This document shows, piece after piece, positions 1 through 7,800 of a DNA stretch of 13,170 bases (its first letter is position 1; every line of letters starts with the position of its first letter). Both the position numbers and the translations under genes were made by a program. The notes under the pieces are model-generated. The model was not told the origin of the DNA, ran no database searches, and saw only the letters and a list, made by a program, of their open reading frames with translations. Origin of the DNA: JANNHP01 sp031404455. GTDB taxonomy: Bacteria; Planctomycetota; JAJSAM01; JAJVHW01. The stretch lies in assembly GCA_031404455.1 (NCBI GenBank), contig JANNHP010000039.1:1-13170 (forward strand), given 5' to 3'.

Positions 1-3
1 GCA

Positions 4-2067
4 TCAGGCGAGCCCGGAGCTCGCGAAGAGGGCGTCGGGCGTCGGACGGCGTCCGCGGTAGGCGACGTAGATGTCCATGAAGTCCGCGGAACTGCCGCGT
101 GCGAGGACCTGGTCGCGGAAGTCGCGGGCCGCGGCGGGGGACCAGATCCCCTCTTCGGCGAAGCGCGAGAAGGCGTCGGCCGCGAGCACCACGGCCCACG
201 CGTACCCGTAGTAGCCCGCCGCGTAGCCGCCCGCGAAGATGTGCAGGAAGCCGTTCTCGAAACGGTCGTAGTCCGGCGCCGGGATCACGCCGACGCGATC
301 GCGCACGGAGACGAAGACCCCGTGGATCGCCTCGGCGTCGAGGGTCTCGGCGGTCATGTGGAGTTCGAGGTCCGAGAGCGCGAACTCCATCTGGCGCAGG
401 ATGTCCATCGCCTTCAGGTGGTTCTTCGCGGCGAGCATCTTGTCGAGGAGCGGCTTCGGCAGGGGCTCGCCGGTGTCGACGTGGCCCGACATCGCCGTGA
501 GCGGCTCGGCGTGCCAGATCCAGTTCTCGAAGAACTGACTCGGCAGTTCGACGCCGTCGCGCGGGACGCCTCGCGTCCCGGCGCACTGGCGCTCCTCCAC
601 TCGCGTCAGCACGTGATGGAGCGCGTGGCCGAACTCGTGGAAGAGGGTGCGCACCTCCTCGTGGCGCAAGAGGCTCGTCTCGCCGCCCGCCGGCGCCGTG
701 AAGTTGCAGACGAGGTAGGCCGCGGGGCTCTGGACCGATCCGTCGCGTCGCCGCTTGCGCCCGTCGATGCCGCCGACCCACGCGCCGGACTGCTTGCCCT
801 GTCGAGCGTAGAAGTCCGCGTACACGTGGCCGAGGAGGGCGCCGTCCTTCTCGCGAAGCTCCAGCGCGCGGACGTCCTCGTGCCACGTCTCGAAGCCCTC
901 GGCGCCGGTGCGGTCCGTGATCGACACGCCGTAGAGCTTCGTCACGGCGTCGCCGAGCCCCTTCATCACGCGGTCGATCGGGAAGTAGCGGCGGACGTCC
1001 TCGTCGGAGAAGTCGAAGCGCTCGCGTCGCAGGAGTTCCCGGTAGCAGAGGAGGTCCCACCGCTCGAAGGACGCGACGCCGTCCCGTTCGCGGGCGAGGC
1101 GGGCGAGCGCGTCGCGCTCGCGCAGCGCGTGCGGCCGGGCGCGCGCGGCGAGATCCGTGAGGAACGCGTGCACCTCGGACGGCGACTTCGCCATGCGATC
1201 GACGAGCGCCATCTCGGCGAAGTCCGCGAAGCCGAGGAGTTTCGCGAGGTCCGCGCGGAGCTCGATCGTGCGCACGATCAGCCGCGTGTTGTCGAACGCG
1301 CCCTTCAGGGTCTCCGGCGTCGCGCGCGTCACGTTGGCCCGGTACATCTCCTCGCGGAGGTCGCGGTCCTTCTGGTACGTGAGGAACGGGACCATCGACG
1401 GCATGTGCAGCGTGAACGCCCAGCGGTCGGCGGGCGCCTTCGGATCGTCGCGCAGCGCCTGCTCGCGCGCCGCGGCGACGAGCGAGTCCGGCAATCCTTC
1501 GAGCTGCTCGCGCCGTTCGACGACGAGGCGGAAGGCGTCCACCGAGTCTGTTACGTGCTGCGCGAACTCGACGGCGATCTTCGAGAGCTCCATCCGGAGC
1601 TCGGCGCAGCGGGCGCGCTCCTTCGGCGGGAGGTGGGCGCCCGCGAGGCGCATGTCGCGGAGCTCGTCGTCGAGGACCTTCTTCTGCGGCGCCGTCAGTC
1701 CGTCGGCGTCGGCGCGCTCGCGGATGGCCGAGAATGCGCGCCAGAGGCGACCGTCCTGGTCGCGGCGCGTCGAGTGGGCGGTGACGAGCTCCTGGGCCGC
1801 GGCGTGCGCGGCGCGCATCGCGTCGTCGTGGAGCACGTGGACGAGGTGGCTCGCAGGGCCGAAGGCGCGTTCGATGCGCTCGTCGGCGTCGTCGAGCGGG
1901 GCCACGAGGCTCGCCCACGTCGGCGGGCCCGCGGCCGCGAGGCACATCTCGAGTACGCGCTCCCACTCCGCGATGCGCTGCTTCACGGCGGGGACGACGT
2001 GCTCGGCCTTGATCGAGGCGAAGCGGGGGTGGCCGGAGTCCGTCAGGAGGGGGTTTGCTGCGTGCAT
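4..2067 (-). CDS. M3-family zinc oligopeptidase (oligopeptidase A / Dcp-like)
   Basis: Predicted soluble zinc metallopeptidase that cuts short peptides in the cytoplasm, acting after the large proteases and possibly on cleaved signal peptides. The 687 residues match the usual 680-700 of bacterial M3 enzymes. The thermolysin-type zinc motif HEFGH is at residues 477-481, followed by ALHH. The third zinc ligand is probably E507, in VELPSQFFENW, the typical M3 downstream block. The N-terminal half is helix-rich, as expected for the clamshell fold, and there is no signal peptide. I accept the ATG at 2065-2067 because a promoter-like TAGCTT lies 6 nt upstream of it and the N-terminal sequence (NPLL, then a conserved-looking helix) fits the family. 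There is no Shine-Dalgarno, so translation is probably leaderless. It stands alone downstream of tRNA-fMet and a repeat element. The family is certain. The choice between PrlC/OpdA and Dcp cannot be made by eye. Confidence 0.95.
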   Translation of the reverse strand: MHAANPLLTDSGHPRFASIKAEHVVPAVKQRIAEWERVLEMCLAAAGPPTWASLVAPLDDADERIERAFGPASHLVHVLHDDAMRAAHAAAQELVTAHSTRRDQDGRLWRAFSAIRERADADGLTAPQKKVLDDELRDMRLAGAHLPPKERARCAELRMELSKIAVEFAQHVTDSVDAFRLVVERREQLEGLPDSLVAAAREQALRDDPKAPADRWAFTLHMPSMVPFLTYQKDRDLREEMYRANVTRATPETLKGAFDNTRLIVRTIELRADLAKLLGFADFAEMALVDRMAKSPSEVHAFLTDLAARARPHALRERDALARLARERDGVASFERWDLLCYRELLRRERFDFSDEDVRRYFPIDRVMKGLGDAVTKLYGVSITDRTGAEGFETWHEDVRALELREKDGALLGHVYADFYARQGKQSGAWVGGIDGRKRRRDGSVQSPAAYLVCNFTAPAGGETSLLRHEEVRTLFHEFGHALHHVLTRVEERQCAGTRGVPRDGVELPSQFFENWIWHAEPLTAMSGHVDTGEPLPKPLLDKMLAAKNHLKAMDILRQMEFALSDLELHMTAETLDAEAIHGVFVSVRDRVGVIPAPDYDRFENGFLHIFAGGYAAGYYGYAWAVVLAADAFSRFAEEGIWSPAAARDFRDQVLARGSSADFMDIYVAYRGRRPTPDALFASSGLA

Positions 2068-2073
2068 CCGCTC

Positions 2074-2102
2074 AAGCTAACGGGGCGCGCGCCGCGTGTC
2101 CC
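2074..2102 (-). promoter_or_regulatory. Promoter of the M3 oligopeptidase gene, probably giving a leaderless mRNA
   Basis: On the minus strand GGGACA (2097-2102) and TAGCTT (2074-2079) are separated by 17 nt, the standard sigma-70 spacing. Four of six -35 positions match TTGACA. The -10 box ends only 6 nt before the ATG, so transcription should start at or next to the start codon. Inferred from sequence only. Confidence 0.55.
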
Positions 2103-2124
2103 GCGACGACGTGACGTGAGCTCA

Positions 2125-2259
2125 GGGACGGTCCTGACTTTCGATACTTGCGAGCCTGGATCGGGGACGGACCTGACTCTCGGACTTGTTCTGCGAACGC
2201 GACTGTCTCGGTCGAGGGAGTTGGGGCGGCCGAACAAGTCCGAAAGTCAGGTCCGTCCC
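2125..2259. repeat. REP/MITE-like element: two direct and one inverted copy of a 19-28 nt repeat
   Basis: Copy B (2164-2191) and copy C (2232-2259) are 28-nt inverted repeats differing at one position, separated by a 40-nt spacer. Together they form a potential 96-nt hairpin. Copy A (2125-2143) is in the same orientation as B and matches the reverse complement of C at 18 of 19 positions. With one inserted base the similarity runs on to about 2150. The shared core reads GGGACGGACCTGACT. The element lies wholly between the promoter of the oligopeptidase gene and the terminator of the tRNA and has no coding potential. Short GC-rich imperfect palindromes between genes are typical of REP/BIME sequences or of MITEs moved by IS200/REP-associated tyrosine transposases. 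No transposase is in this window. Confidence 0.8.
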
Positions 2260-2284
2260 TGCGCGAACCCGCCCCGGAAATGGC

Positions 2285-2315
2285 CGAGGCCGCCGGTTCT
2301 AGGCCGGCGGCCTCG
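2285..2315 (-). terminator. Hairpin terminator directly after tRNA-fMet
   Basis: A perfect 12-bp stem (2285-2296 with 2304-2315) closes a 7-nt loop. It begins 1 nt past the encoded CCA end of the tRNA on the minus strand. The arm is rich in G and C (CGAGGCCGCCGG). Only a short T-rich stretch (GGCCATTT) follows, so it may act as a weak intrinsic terminator and as a 3' processing boundary for the tRNA. Confidence 0.7.
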
Positions 2316-2316
2316 T

Positions 2317-2391
2317 TGGTAGCGGGGACAGGATTCGAACCTGCGATCTTCAGGTTATGAGCCTGACGAGATACCACTTCTCCACCCCGCG
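2317..2391 (-). tRNA. Initiator tRNA-fMet (anticodon CAU), CCA encoded
   Basis: The 75-nt minus-strand sequence folds into a complete cloverleaf. The acceptor strands are CGCGGGG and CCCCGCT, the D stem is GAGA/TCTC with a 7-nt loop, the anticodon stem is TCAGG/CCTGA around CTCATAA, and the T arm is GCAGG-TTCGAAT-CCTGT, followed by ACCA. Bacterial initiator marks are present: positions 1 and 72 do not pair (C1 opposite U72) and the D stem has A11:U24 (purine:pyrimidine). The anticodon stem ends in only two G:C pairs, because position 29:41 is A:U instead of the usual third G:C. Canonical E. coli tRNA-fMet has GGG/CCC there and C1 opposite A72. The gene has its own promoter and terminator and is not in a tRNA cluster. 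Initiator identity follows from the mismatch and A11:U24; an elongator Met tRNA would pair 1:72. Confidence 0.95.
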
Positions 2392-2405
2392 TCGGTGGGA
2401 GGGGG

Positions 2406-2434
2406 ACAGTAGCGCGGCGCCCGGGGAGCGCCAA
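2406..2434 (-). promoter_or_regulatory. Promoter of tRNA-fMet
   Basis: On the minus strand TTGGCG (2429-2434) and TACTGT (2406-2411) are separated by exactly 17 nt. The -10 box ends 14 nt before the mature tRNA 5' end, leaving a short leader for RNase P to remove. It is a good sigma-70-type match in a GC-rich background. Confidence 0.65.
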
Positions 2435-2534
2435 GGAGTTGTTCGGGTCAGCGGGGGCGGGGACCTGGCGCGGATCGTTCCCCGCGCCGAGGGTGCGGGG
2501 CGCGACACAGCGTCCGAGGCGGATGGCGCCACTC

Positions 2535-2546
2535 TATCCTTCGTCC
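2535..2546 (+). promoter_or_regulatory. -10-like box TATCCT just before queG
   Basis: TATCCT (2535-2540) is followed by 6 nt and then the GTG at 2547. This is the same geometry as at the oligopeptidase, trmB and mutS starts. I see no convincing -35 hexamer 16-18 nt upstream. The box supports the GTG start and a leaderless message. Inferred. Confidence 0.45.
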
Positions 2547-3593
2547 GTGGCCGACACCGTCTCCGCCGATCCGACCCTGCGCGTTCGCGCGGCGGCCCTC
2601 GCCCTCGGCTTCGACCGCGTCGGCTTCGCGCGCGCCGGGCGCTCCGCCGACGCCGACCGCTACGCCGCGTGGCTCGCCGCGGGGCGCGAGGCGGATCTCG
2701 ACTACATGCGCGGCGGGGCCGACCGGCGCGCCGATCCGCGCCTCGTCCTCGCGGGGTGCCGGACGGTGATCGCCGCGACGCTCGGCCACTTCACTCCCGA
2801 TCCGACATCGCGCGCCGAGATCCCGGGACGCGTGGCCCGTTACGCCCGCGGCCGCGACTACCACCGCGTGATGGAGCCGATGCTGAAGCGCCTCGTCGCG
2901 ATCGTCGCCGAGGCGTGCGGTGCCGAGACGCGGAGCCGCTGGTACGTGGACACGGGCCCCGTCCTCGAACGCGGCTGGGCCGCCGAGGCGGGCATCGGCT
3001 TCACCGGGAAGAACGCGTGTCTCATCGATCCGCGGCGGGGTTCGTGGACGTCGATCGGCGTCGTGCTGACGACGGCCGAGTTTGCGCCGGACGCGCCGGT
3101 CGCCGTGACGTGCGGCACGTGCGTCCGCTGCATCGACGTCTGCCCGACGAAGGCGATCACGGCGCCGGGCGTCGTCGATTCGCGGCTCTGCATCAGCTAC
3201 TGGACGATCGAGCAGCGCGGGCCGATCCCGGTGGAACTGCGCGCGTCGATCGGCACGCGCGCCTTCGGCTGCGACGACTGCCAGGACGTGTGCCCGTGGA
3301 ACCGATTCGCGCGCGCGGCGACGCTGGACGACGTCCGTCCGCGCGAACTCTTCGCCGACACCGACCTCGCCCGGCTCGCGGCGCTCTCGCGCGACGACTG
3401 GGACACCGCGACGCGCGGCTCCGCGGTCCGCCGCGCGGGATACGAAGGCCTCCTGCGCAACGTCGCCGTCGCCCTCGGCAACAGCGGCAGCCCGCGCGCC
3501 CGTCCGCACCTCGAACGTCTCGCGGTGCACGAGAGCGAACTCGTCCGCGAGCATGCCGCGTGGGGGCTCGAAGCGCTGCGAACCGGAGCCTGA
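2547..3593 (+). CDS. queG: Epoxyqueuosine reductase QueG
   Basis: Catalyses the last step of queuosine synthesis, reducing epoxyqueuosine to queuosine in the wobble position of GUN tRNAs. It uses cobalamin and two 4Fe-4S clusters in the cytoplasm. With the GTG start the protein has 348 residues, near the family length. Cluster one is C189-x2-C192-x2-C195-x3-C199-P (CGTCVRCIDVCP). Cluster two has C242, C245 and C249 (CDDCQDVCPWNRF). D135, in YVDTGPVLER, aligns with the catalytic aspartate known from Bacillus QueG. The last ~80 residues resemble the HEAT-like tail of the family. I prefer GTG 2547 because a TATCCT box sits 6 nt before it and the protein then begins close to the conserved domain. 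ATG 2523, with AGGCGG directly before it, would add 8 residues. It opens the plus-strand gene run, 41 bp before trmB. Confidence 0.93.
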   Translation: MADTVSADPTLRVRAAALALGFDRVGFARAGRSADADRYAAWLAAGREADLDYMRGGADRRADPRLVLAGCRTVIAATLGHFTPDPTSRAEIPGRVARYARGRDYHRVMEPMLKRLVAIVAEACGAETRSRWYVDTGPVLERGWAAEAGIGFTGKNACLIDPRRGSWTSIGVVLTTAEFAPDAPVAVTCGTCVRCIDVCPTKAITAPGVVDSRLCISYWTIEQRGPIPVELRASIGTRAFGCDDCQDVCPWNRFARAATLDDVRPRELFADTDLARLAALSRDDWDTATRGSAVRRAGYEGLLRNVAVALGNSGSPRARPHLERLAVHESELVREHAAWGLEALRTGA

Positions 3594-3621
3594 CTCCGTA
3601 CCGGGATCGCCGGGCGTCTGC

Positions 3622-3634
3622 TAGGTTCCCGGCC
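3622..3634 (+). promoter_or_regulatory. -10-like box TAGGTT just before trmB
   Basis: TAGGTT (3622-3627) lies 7 nt before the trmB ATG, inside the 41-nt queG-trmB gap. No clear -35 element is visible. It suggests that trmB and the genes behind it may also be transcribed on their own as a leaderless message, in addition to read-through from queG. Inferred. Confidence 0.45.
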
Positions 3635-4360
3635 ATGCGCGCGCGTTCGTCCCGCGGAGGTTCCCGTATCCCCGAGCTGCCGCTCACGGTGGCGCCGGGA
3701 CGCGAGCTCGCGGGGCCCGCCGACTGGGCGCGCGTCTTCGGGCGCTCGGCGCCGCTCGTCGTCGAGGTCGGGTTCGGCAAGGACCCGTTCCTCCTCGACC
3801 GCGCGACGGCGCGGCCGGGCGACGACCACGTCGGCATCGAGCGCGACCCGGGACGCGTGGAGACGTTCGTCCTCGAAGCCGAGCGCCGCGGACTCACGAA
3901 CGTGCGGGCGCTGCCCATCTCGGCGGAACTGGCGATCGGCGTGTGCTTCGCGACGGGCTCCGTGTCCGAACTGCACGTCTACTTCCCCGACCCGTGGCCG
4001 AAGGCGCGGCACGCGGCCAACCGCCTCGTGCAACCATGGTTCGCGCGGGAGGCGAGGCGGATACTCGCCCAGGACGGACATCTCTTCGTCGCGACCGACG
4101 ACGCGCCGTACGTGGCGCAGATCCGCGATGTCCTCGGCGCCTCGTTCGTCCCCGCGGACGCCGCGGCCGACGGTCCGTCGACGAAGTTCGAGCGTCTCTG
4201 GCGATCGCGTGGACGGACGATCGAGCGCATGGAGTTCGCCCCGCGGCCGCGCTCGGGCCACGCCGCACAACCGTTGTCTTCCGTCGGCGATGTCTCCAAA
4301 CTAGGAGTCCGGCCGCCGATGACGACCTCTCCACTCACCCCCGGCCGGACGGACGCCTAG
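3635..4360 (+). CDS. trmB: tRNA (guanine-N7)-methyltransferase TrmB
   Basis: Methylates G46 in the variable loop of tRNAs with S-adenosylmethionine; cytoplasmic. The 241 residues carry the Rossmann SAM-binding motif VEVGFGKDPFL (43-53), the acidic end of strand two GIERD (67-71), the family hallmark FPDPWPK (117-123) followed by HAANRLVQPWF, then ATDD (153-156) and the C-terminal TKFE (183-186), and RTIERMEF. Family homologs usually end near this point (about residue 205). Here about 36 extra residues follow, and the DNA encoding the end of that tail lies within a long inverted repeat (4294-4367). The ATG at 3635 has a TAGGTT box 7 nt upstream and no Shine-Dalgarno. The stop at 4358-4360 is 1 nt before the HIT gene start, so the two are probably translationally coupled. 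Family assignment is secure; the tail is unexplained. Confidence 0.95.
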   Translation: MRARSSRGGSRIPELPLTVAPGRELAGPADWARVFGRSAPLVVEVGFGKDPFLLDRATARPGDDHVGIERDPGRVETFVLEAERRGLTNVRALPISAELAIGVCFATGSVSELHVYFPDPWPKARHAANRLVQPWFAREARRILAQDGHLFVATDDAPYVAQIRDVLGASFVPADAAADGPSTKFERLWRSRGRTIERMEFAPRPRSGHAAQPLSSVGDVSKLGVRPPMTTSPLTPGRTDA

Positions 4361-4367
4361 TTTGGAG
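4294..4367. repeat. Long inverted repeat spanning the trmB end and HIT start
   Basis: Left arm 4294-4305 (CTCCAAACTAGG) is perfectly complementary to right arm 4356-4367. Inside it, 4307-4314 (GTCCGGCC) pairs with 4343-4350. One base on the left and five on the right are unpaired between the two stems, and the loop is 28 nt. The right arm contains both the trmB stop (4358-4360) and the HIT TTG start (4362-4364). In RNA this could fold into a hairpin that hides the start codon until a ribosome finishing trmB opens it. It could also be the remains of a small inserted element. Confidence 0.7.
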
Positions 4368-4847
4368 CGCCTGATCAGTCCCTGGAGGTACGCCTACGTG
4401 TCCGGTCCGCGTCCCGACGGCTGCGCGTTCTGCGAGGCCCAGAAGAAGCCCGACGGCGTCGAGAACCTCGTCGTGCTGCGCGTGCCGCACGCGTTCCTGA
4501 TCCTCAACCTCTACCCGTACAACAACGGCCACTGCATGGTCGTGCCGGCGCGCCACGTCGTCGAGCCGTCGGATCTGACGCCCGAGGAGTCCGCCGCGGT
4601 GTGGGGGCTCGTGGCGCGGACGGCCGATCTCCTGCGCAGGCCGCTCGGGGCCGAGGGAGTCAACGTCGGCGTCAACCTGGGGCGCGTGTCGGGCGGGAGC
4701 ATCGAGCACCTGCACGTCCACCTCGTCCCGCGCTGGCAGGGCGACACGAACTTCATGCCGATCGTGGCGGAGACGAAGGTGCTCGTCGAGTACCTGCGCG
4801 ACACCTACGCGCGCTTCGAGAAGGCGATCCGCGGTGCCGGCGCGTGA
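4362..4847 (+). CDS. HIT-family nucleotide hydrolase/phosphorylase (Ap4A phosphorylase-like)
   Basis: Histidine-triad enzyme predicted to cleave dinucleoside polyphosphates such as Ap4A or related nucleotide phosphoramidates, with a covalent nucleotidyl-histidine intermediate, in the cytoplasm. Of 161 residues, the triad is H116-x-H118-x-H120 in EHLHVHLVPRW, with H118 the expected nucleophile. A C21-x2-C24 pair with H65 probably forms a structural zinc site, as in the bacterial Ap4A-phosphorylase-like branch. The GDTNFMP block after the triad is also typical. The TTG start at 4362 gives MERLISPWRYAYV, which matches the family N-terminus (a Pro-Trp-Arg motif), so I accept it although TTG is rare and no Shine-Dalgarno is seen. 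It lies 1 nt after trmB and overlaps the TPR gene by 4 nt. Exact substrate is not predictable from sequence. Confidence 0.92.
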   Translation: MERLISPWRYAYVSGPRPDGCAFCEAQKKPDGVENLVVLRVPHAFLILNLYPYNNGHCMVVPARHVVEPSDLTPEESAAVWGLVARTADLLRRPLGAEGVNVGVNLGRVSGGSIEHLHVHLVPRWQGDTNFMPIVAETKVLVEYLRDTYARFEKAIRGAGA

Positions 4848-7800
4848 GTGACGCCGAGAAGGACGACGCGGGCGGCCAGCGTCCGCGCCGCAAGGGACGC
4901 GGCGTTCCGGCGTGGGTGCGACGATCGATCCTCGGTTTGGTGGTCGTCGGACTGATTGCCGGGAACGGGTACGTGCTGCGCAGGCAGTTCCCGCCGGCCG
5001 ACCGGCAGAAGAACGCCGCGTACGACACCGGACTCAGGGCGCTCGACCTCGAGCCGCGCAACTTCCTCCGCGCGGAGATGGAGTTCCGCAGGTATCTCGA
5101 ACTCGACCCGCGCTCGGCGCGGGTGCGGCACCTCCTGGGAATCGCGCTGCAGTTCCAGGGCAAGGTCCCCGAGGCGCGCGCGGAGTACGCGAAGGCGCTG
5201 GAGGACGAGCCCGGTCTCGACGACGCCCGCGTCGCGCTCGCGGAACTGGCGCTCGCCGAGCAGTCGTACGAGGAGGCGTTCGAGCACCTCGACCGCGCGC
5301 GCGAATCGGACCCCACGCCGACAGCGGTGTTCGTGCTGCGCGCCCGAGTCCTCGCGCAGACCGGCGACCAGGACGGCGCCGCGGCCGCCTACCGCGAGGC
5401 GCTGCGCCGCGACCCGGGTTCCTACGAGAGCGCGATCGAGCTCGGCGACCTCCTGATGTCGCGGTCGGTGCTCGGCGGCTCCATCGCCGACCGGCAGGCG
5501 GCGGCGGGCGTCTACCACGACGCCGAGGAGATCTGCCGCCAGCGCCTCGCGAACATCGAGGACAAGCGCCTCCGGCTCCTCCTCGCGAAGGCCATCTCCG
5601 GGCAGGCGCGCGTGCTGCAGCACCGCCGGCTCGAGGAGGCGGTCGTCGAGCTGCGGAAGGCGGCGGACCTCGATCCCGACGACCCCGAGCCGGCGATCCT
5701 GCTCGGCGGGTTCTTCCGCGCCGCGGGCAACTTCGAGGAGGCGGCGCGCATCCTCGAGGACGCCAGACGCAAGTGGAAGACGCCGAAGGTGTACGTGGCG
5801 CTCTTCGAGCTCTACCGCGACCAGCGCCGCACGGACGACGCGTTGAAGGTCCTCGCGGACGCCGTGGCGACATGGGTCGACGACCCCGCGATGCGCGTCC
5901 GCCTCGTCGCCTGCCTGACGTCCGTCGGACGTCTCGACGACGCCGAGCGCGAGGCCGAAGCCGCGCAGCAGCTCTTCTCGGGAGACGACCAGATCCACGC
6001 GGCGCGCGGCGATCTCGCGCGCGAGCGGGCCATCCGCGCGGAGCGCGACGGGAAGTCGGACGAAGCCTCGGCGCACCGCGCGACGGCGCTCGCGTCGTAC
6101 CGCCGCGCGCTGGAGCTGCGGCCGAAGTCGCTGCGCCTGAAGAAGCTGGTCGCGGGGGAGCTGATCGAGGGCGTCTCGAGGAAGCCCGCCGGTGCCGAGA
6201 TGAGCCCCGACGAGCAGTTCGCGCGCCGCTGCATCGAGGAGGTGCTGCGCGTCAATGGGCGCGACGCCGAGGCGCTCGGCTGGCGCGCGCGCCTCAGCTT
6301 CGCCGACGGGAAGTTCGACGAGGTCGTCGCGTCGCTGCGTCCCGTCCTCGGCCTCGCGGCGCCGCCGCTCGACTCGCTGCGACTCCTCGGTGCCGCGGCG
6401 ACGCGCATCGCGGACCACTCGCTCGCGGCGAACGTCTTCGCGCGCATCGTCGAGCTGCAGCGCGACCCGGACGCAGAGAAGGCGGATGCTCCGGCGGGTG
6501 CCACGCCCTCGGCGGGGGACTGGTGGAACGCCGTGCGCTCCGCGCTCGACGCCGGACGGCAGGACGTCGCCATCGAGCTCGGCACGACGGCCGTGCGGCT
6601 GCAGCCCGGCTCCCCGGACCTCCGGCGCGAGCTCGCCGCGGCGCACCTCGCGCGCGGCGACGCGGACAAGGCGCTCGAGGTCGCCCGCTCGGCGCGCGTG
6701 CAGTTCCCCGGCGACGCCGGCGTTCGGTTCCTCATGGCGCGGGCGTACGAGTCGCTCGGACGGCTCGACGCCGCCGAGGACGAACTGAAGAGCGCCGCCG
6801 TCGACGTCCCGGGCGAGGCGTCGCGCATGGCGTATTTCGAGTTCCTCGCGCGAACCGGACGCATCGAGGGCGCCGAGCAGGGCTTCCTGACGATGGTCGC
6901 GGCCGATCCCGACAGTCCCGCGGGCTACCTGCGTCTCGGCGATTTCTACCTGTCGCTCGATCCGCCGCGGACGGCGCAGGCGCTGCAGCAGTATCAGCGG
7001 GCGCTCGATCTGACGAAGGGCGGCGCGGCTCCGCTCCTGCGCATCGCCGAACTCCAGCTCGCGCGCGCCGCGCGCGATCCGGCGTCCTTCGCCGAGGCCG
7101 AGAAGTCGGTGGAGGCGTTCGCGAAGGCGGCGCCCGCCGACGCGTGGGGCGACTACCTGCGCGGCAAGCTCCTGCTCGCGGGCGGGCGTCCGGCCGAGGC
7201 GCTGCCGCTCCTCGCCCGCTTCATCGAGAAGACGCCGCTCTCGGCGTCGGGCCTCTACTACCACGCGCGCGCCCTCAGGGAGACCGGCCGCACCGAGGAG
7301 GCGCTCGTGTCGCTCGAGCGCGCGGCGAAGATCGACCGCGGCGACCGCGCCATCGGTCTCGAACTGGCGACGCTCCGCCACGAGGCGGGCATCAAGGCGT
7401 TCGAGAAAGGCGACTTCGCGAGCGCCCAGCGCCTCTTCGCCGCCGCGGAAGAGGGCGGCGCGGGCCGCGGGGCGCGCCTCCTGCTCGCCGGCGCCCAGGC
7501 TAACGCCGGGGAGTTCGAGCTGTCGGAGAAGGAGTGCCGCAAGCTCCTCGCGGACGAGCCGACGAACCCCGCCGCGATCCATCTCCTCGCACAGCTCCTC
7601 CTGCGCCGCGCGTCGAAGGAGACGCTCGACGAGACGGAGACGCTCTACCGCCGCGCCCTCGCCGTGGACCCGACCGATCTGCTCGCGAAGATCGGAATCG
7701 GCACCGTGCGGTTCGAGCGCGGCGACTTCCCCGGGGCGCTCCTTGCGTACCGGGAGGTGTACCCGCGGACCGACGGCGCGCCGAGTCTCGCGATGGCCAT

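Noticed and set aside
241..2322. 693-codon plus-strand open frame opposite the oligopeptidase
   Set aside because: It mirrors the M3 gene, is rich in Arg, Glu and Val as expected from reversed GC-rich codons, contains no known motif and runs through the repeat element.
2467..2488. 7-bp GC-rich inverted repeat (GGCGCGG / CCGCGCC) upstream of queG
   Set aside because: Stems this short arise often by chance in such GC-rich sequence, and no promoter element or gene end is linked to it.
2439..2546. Longer QueG starts at TTG 2439 or ATG 2523
   Set aside because: The extra residues are low-complexity and not QueG-like. AGGCGG touches ATG 2523 directly, too close for a ribosome site, although this start cannot be fully excluded.
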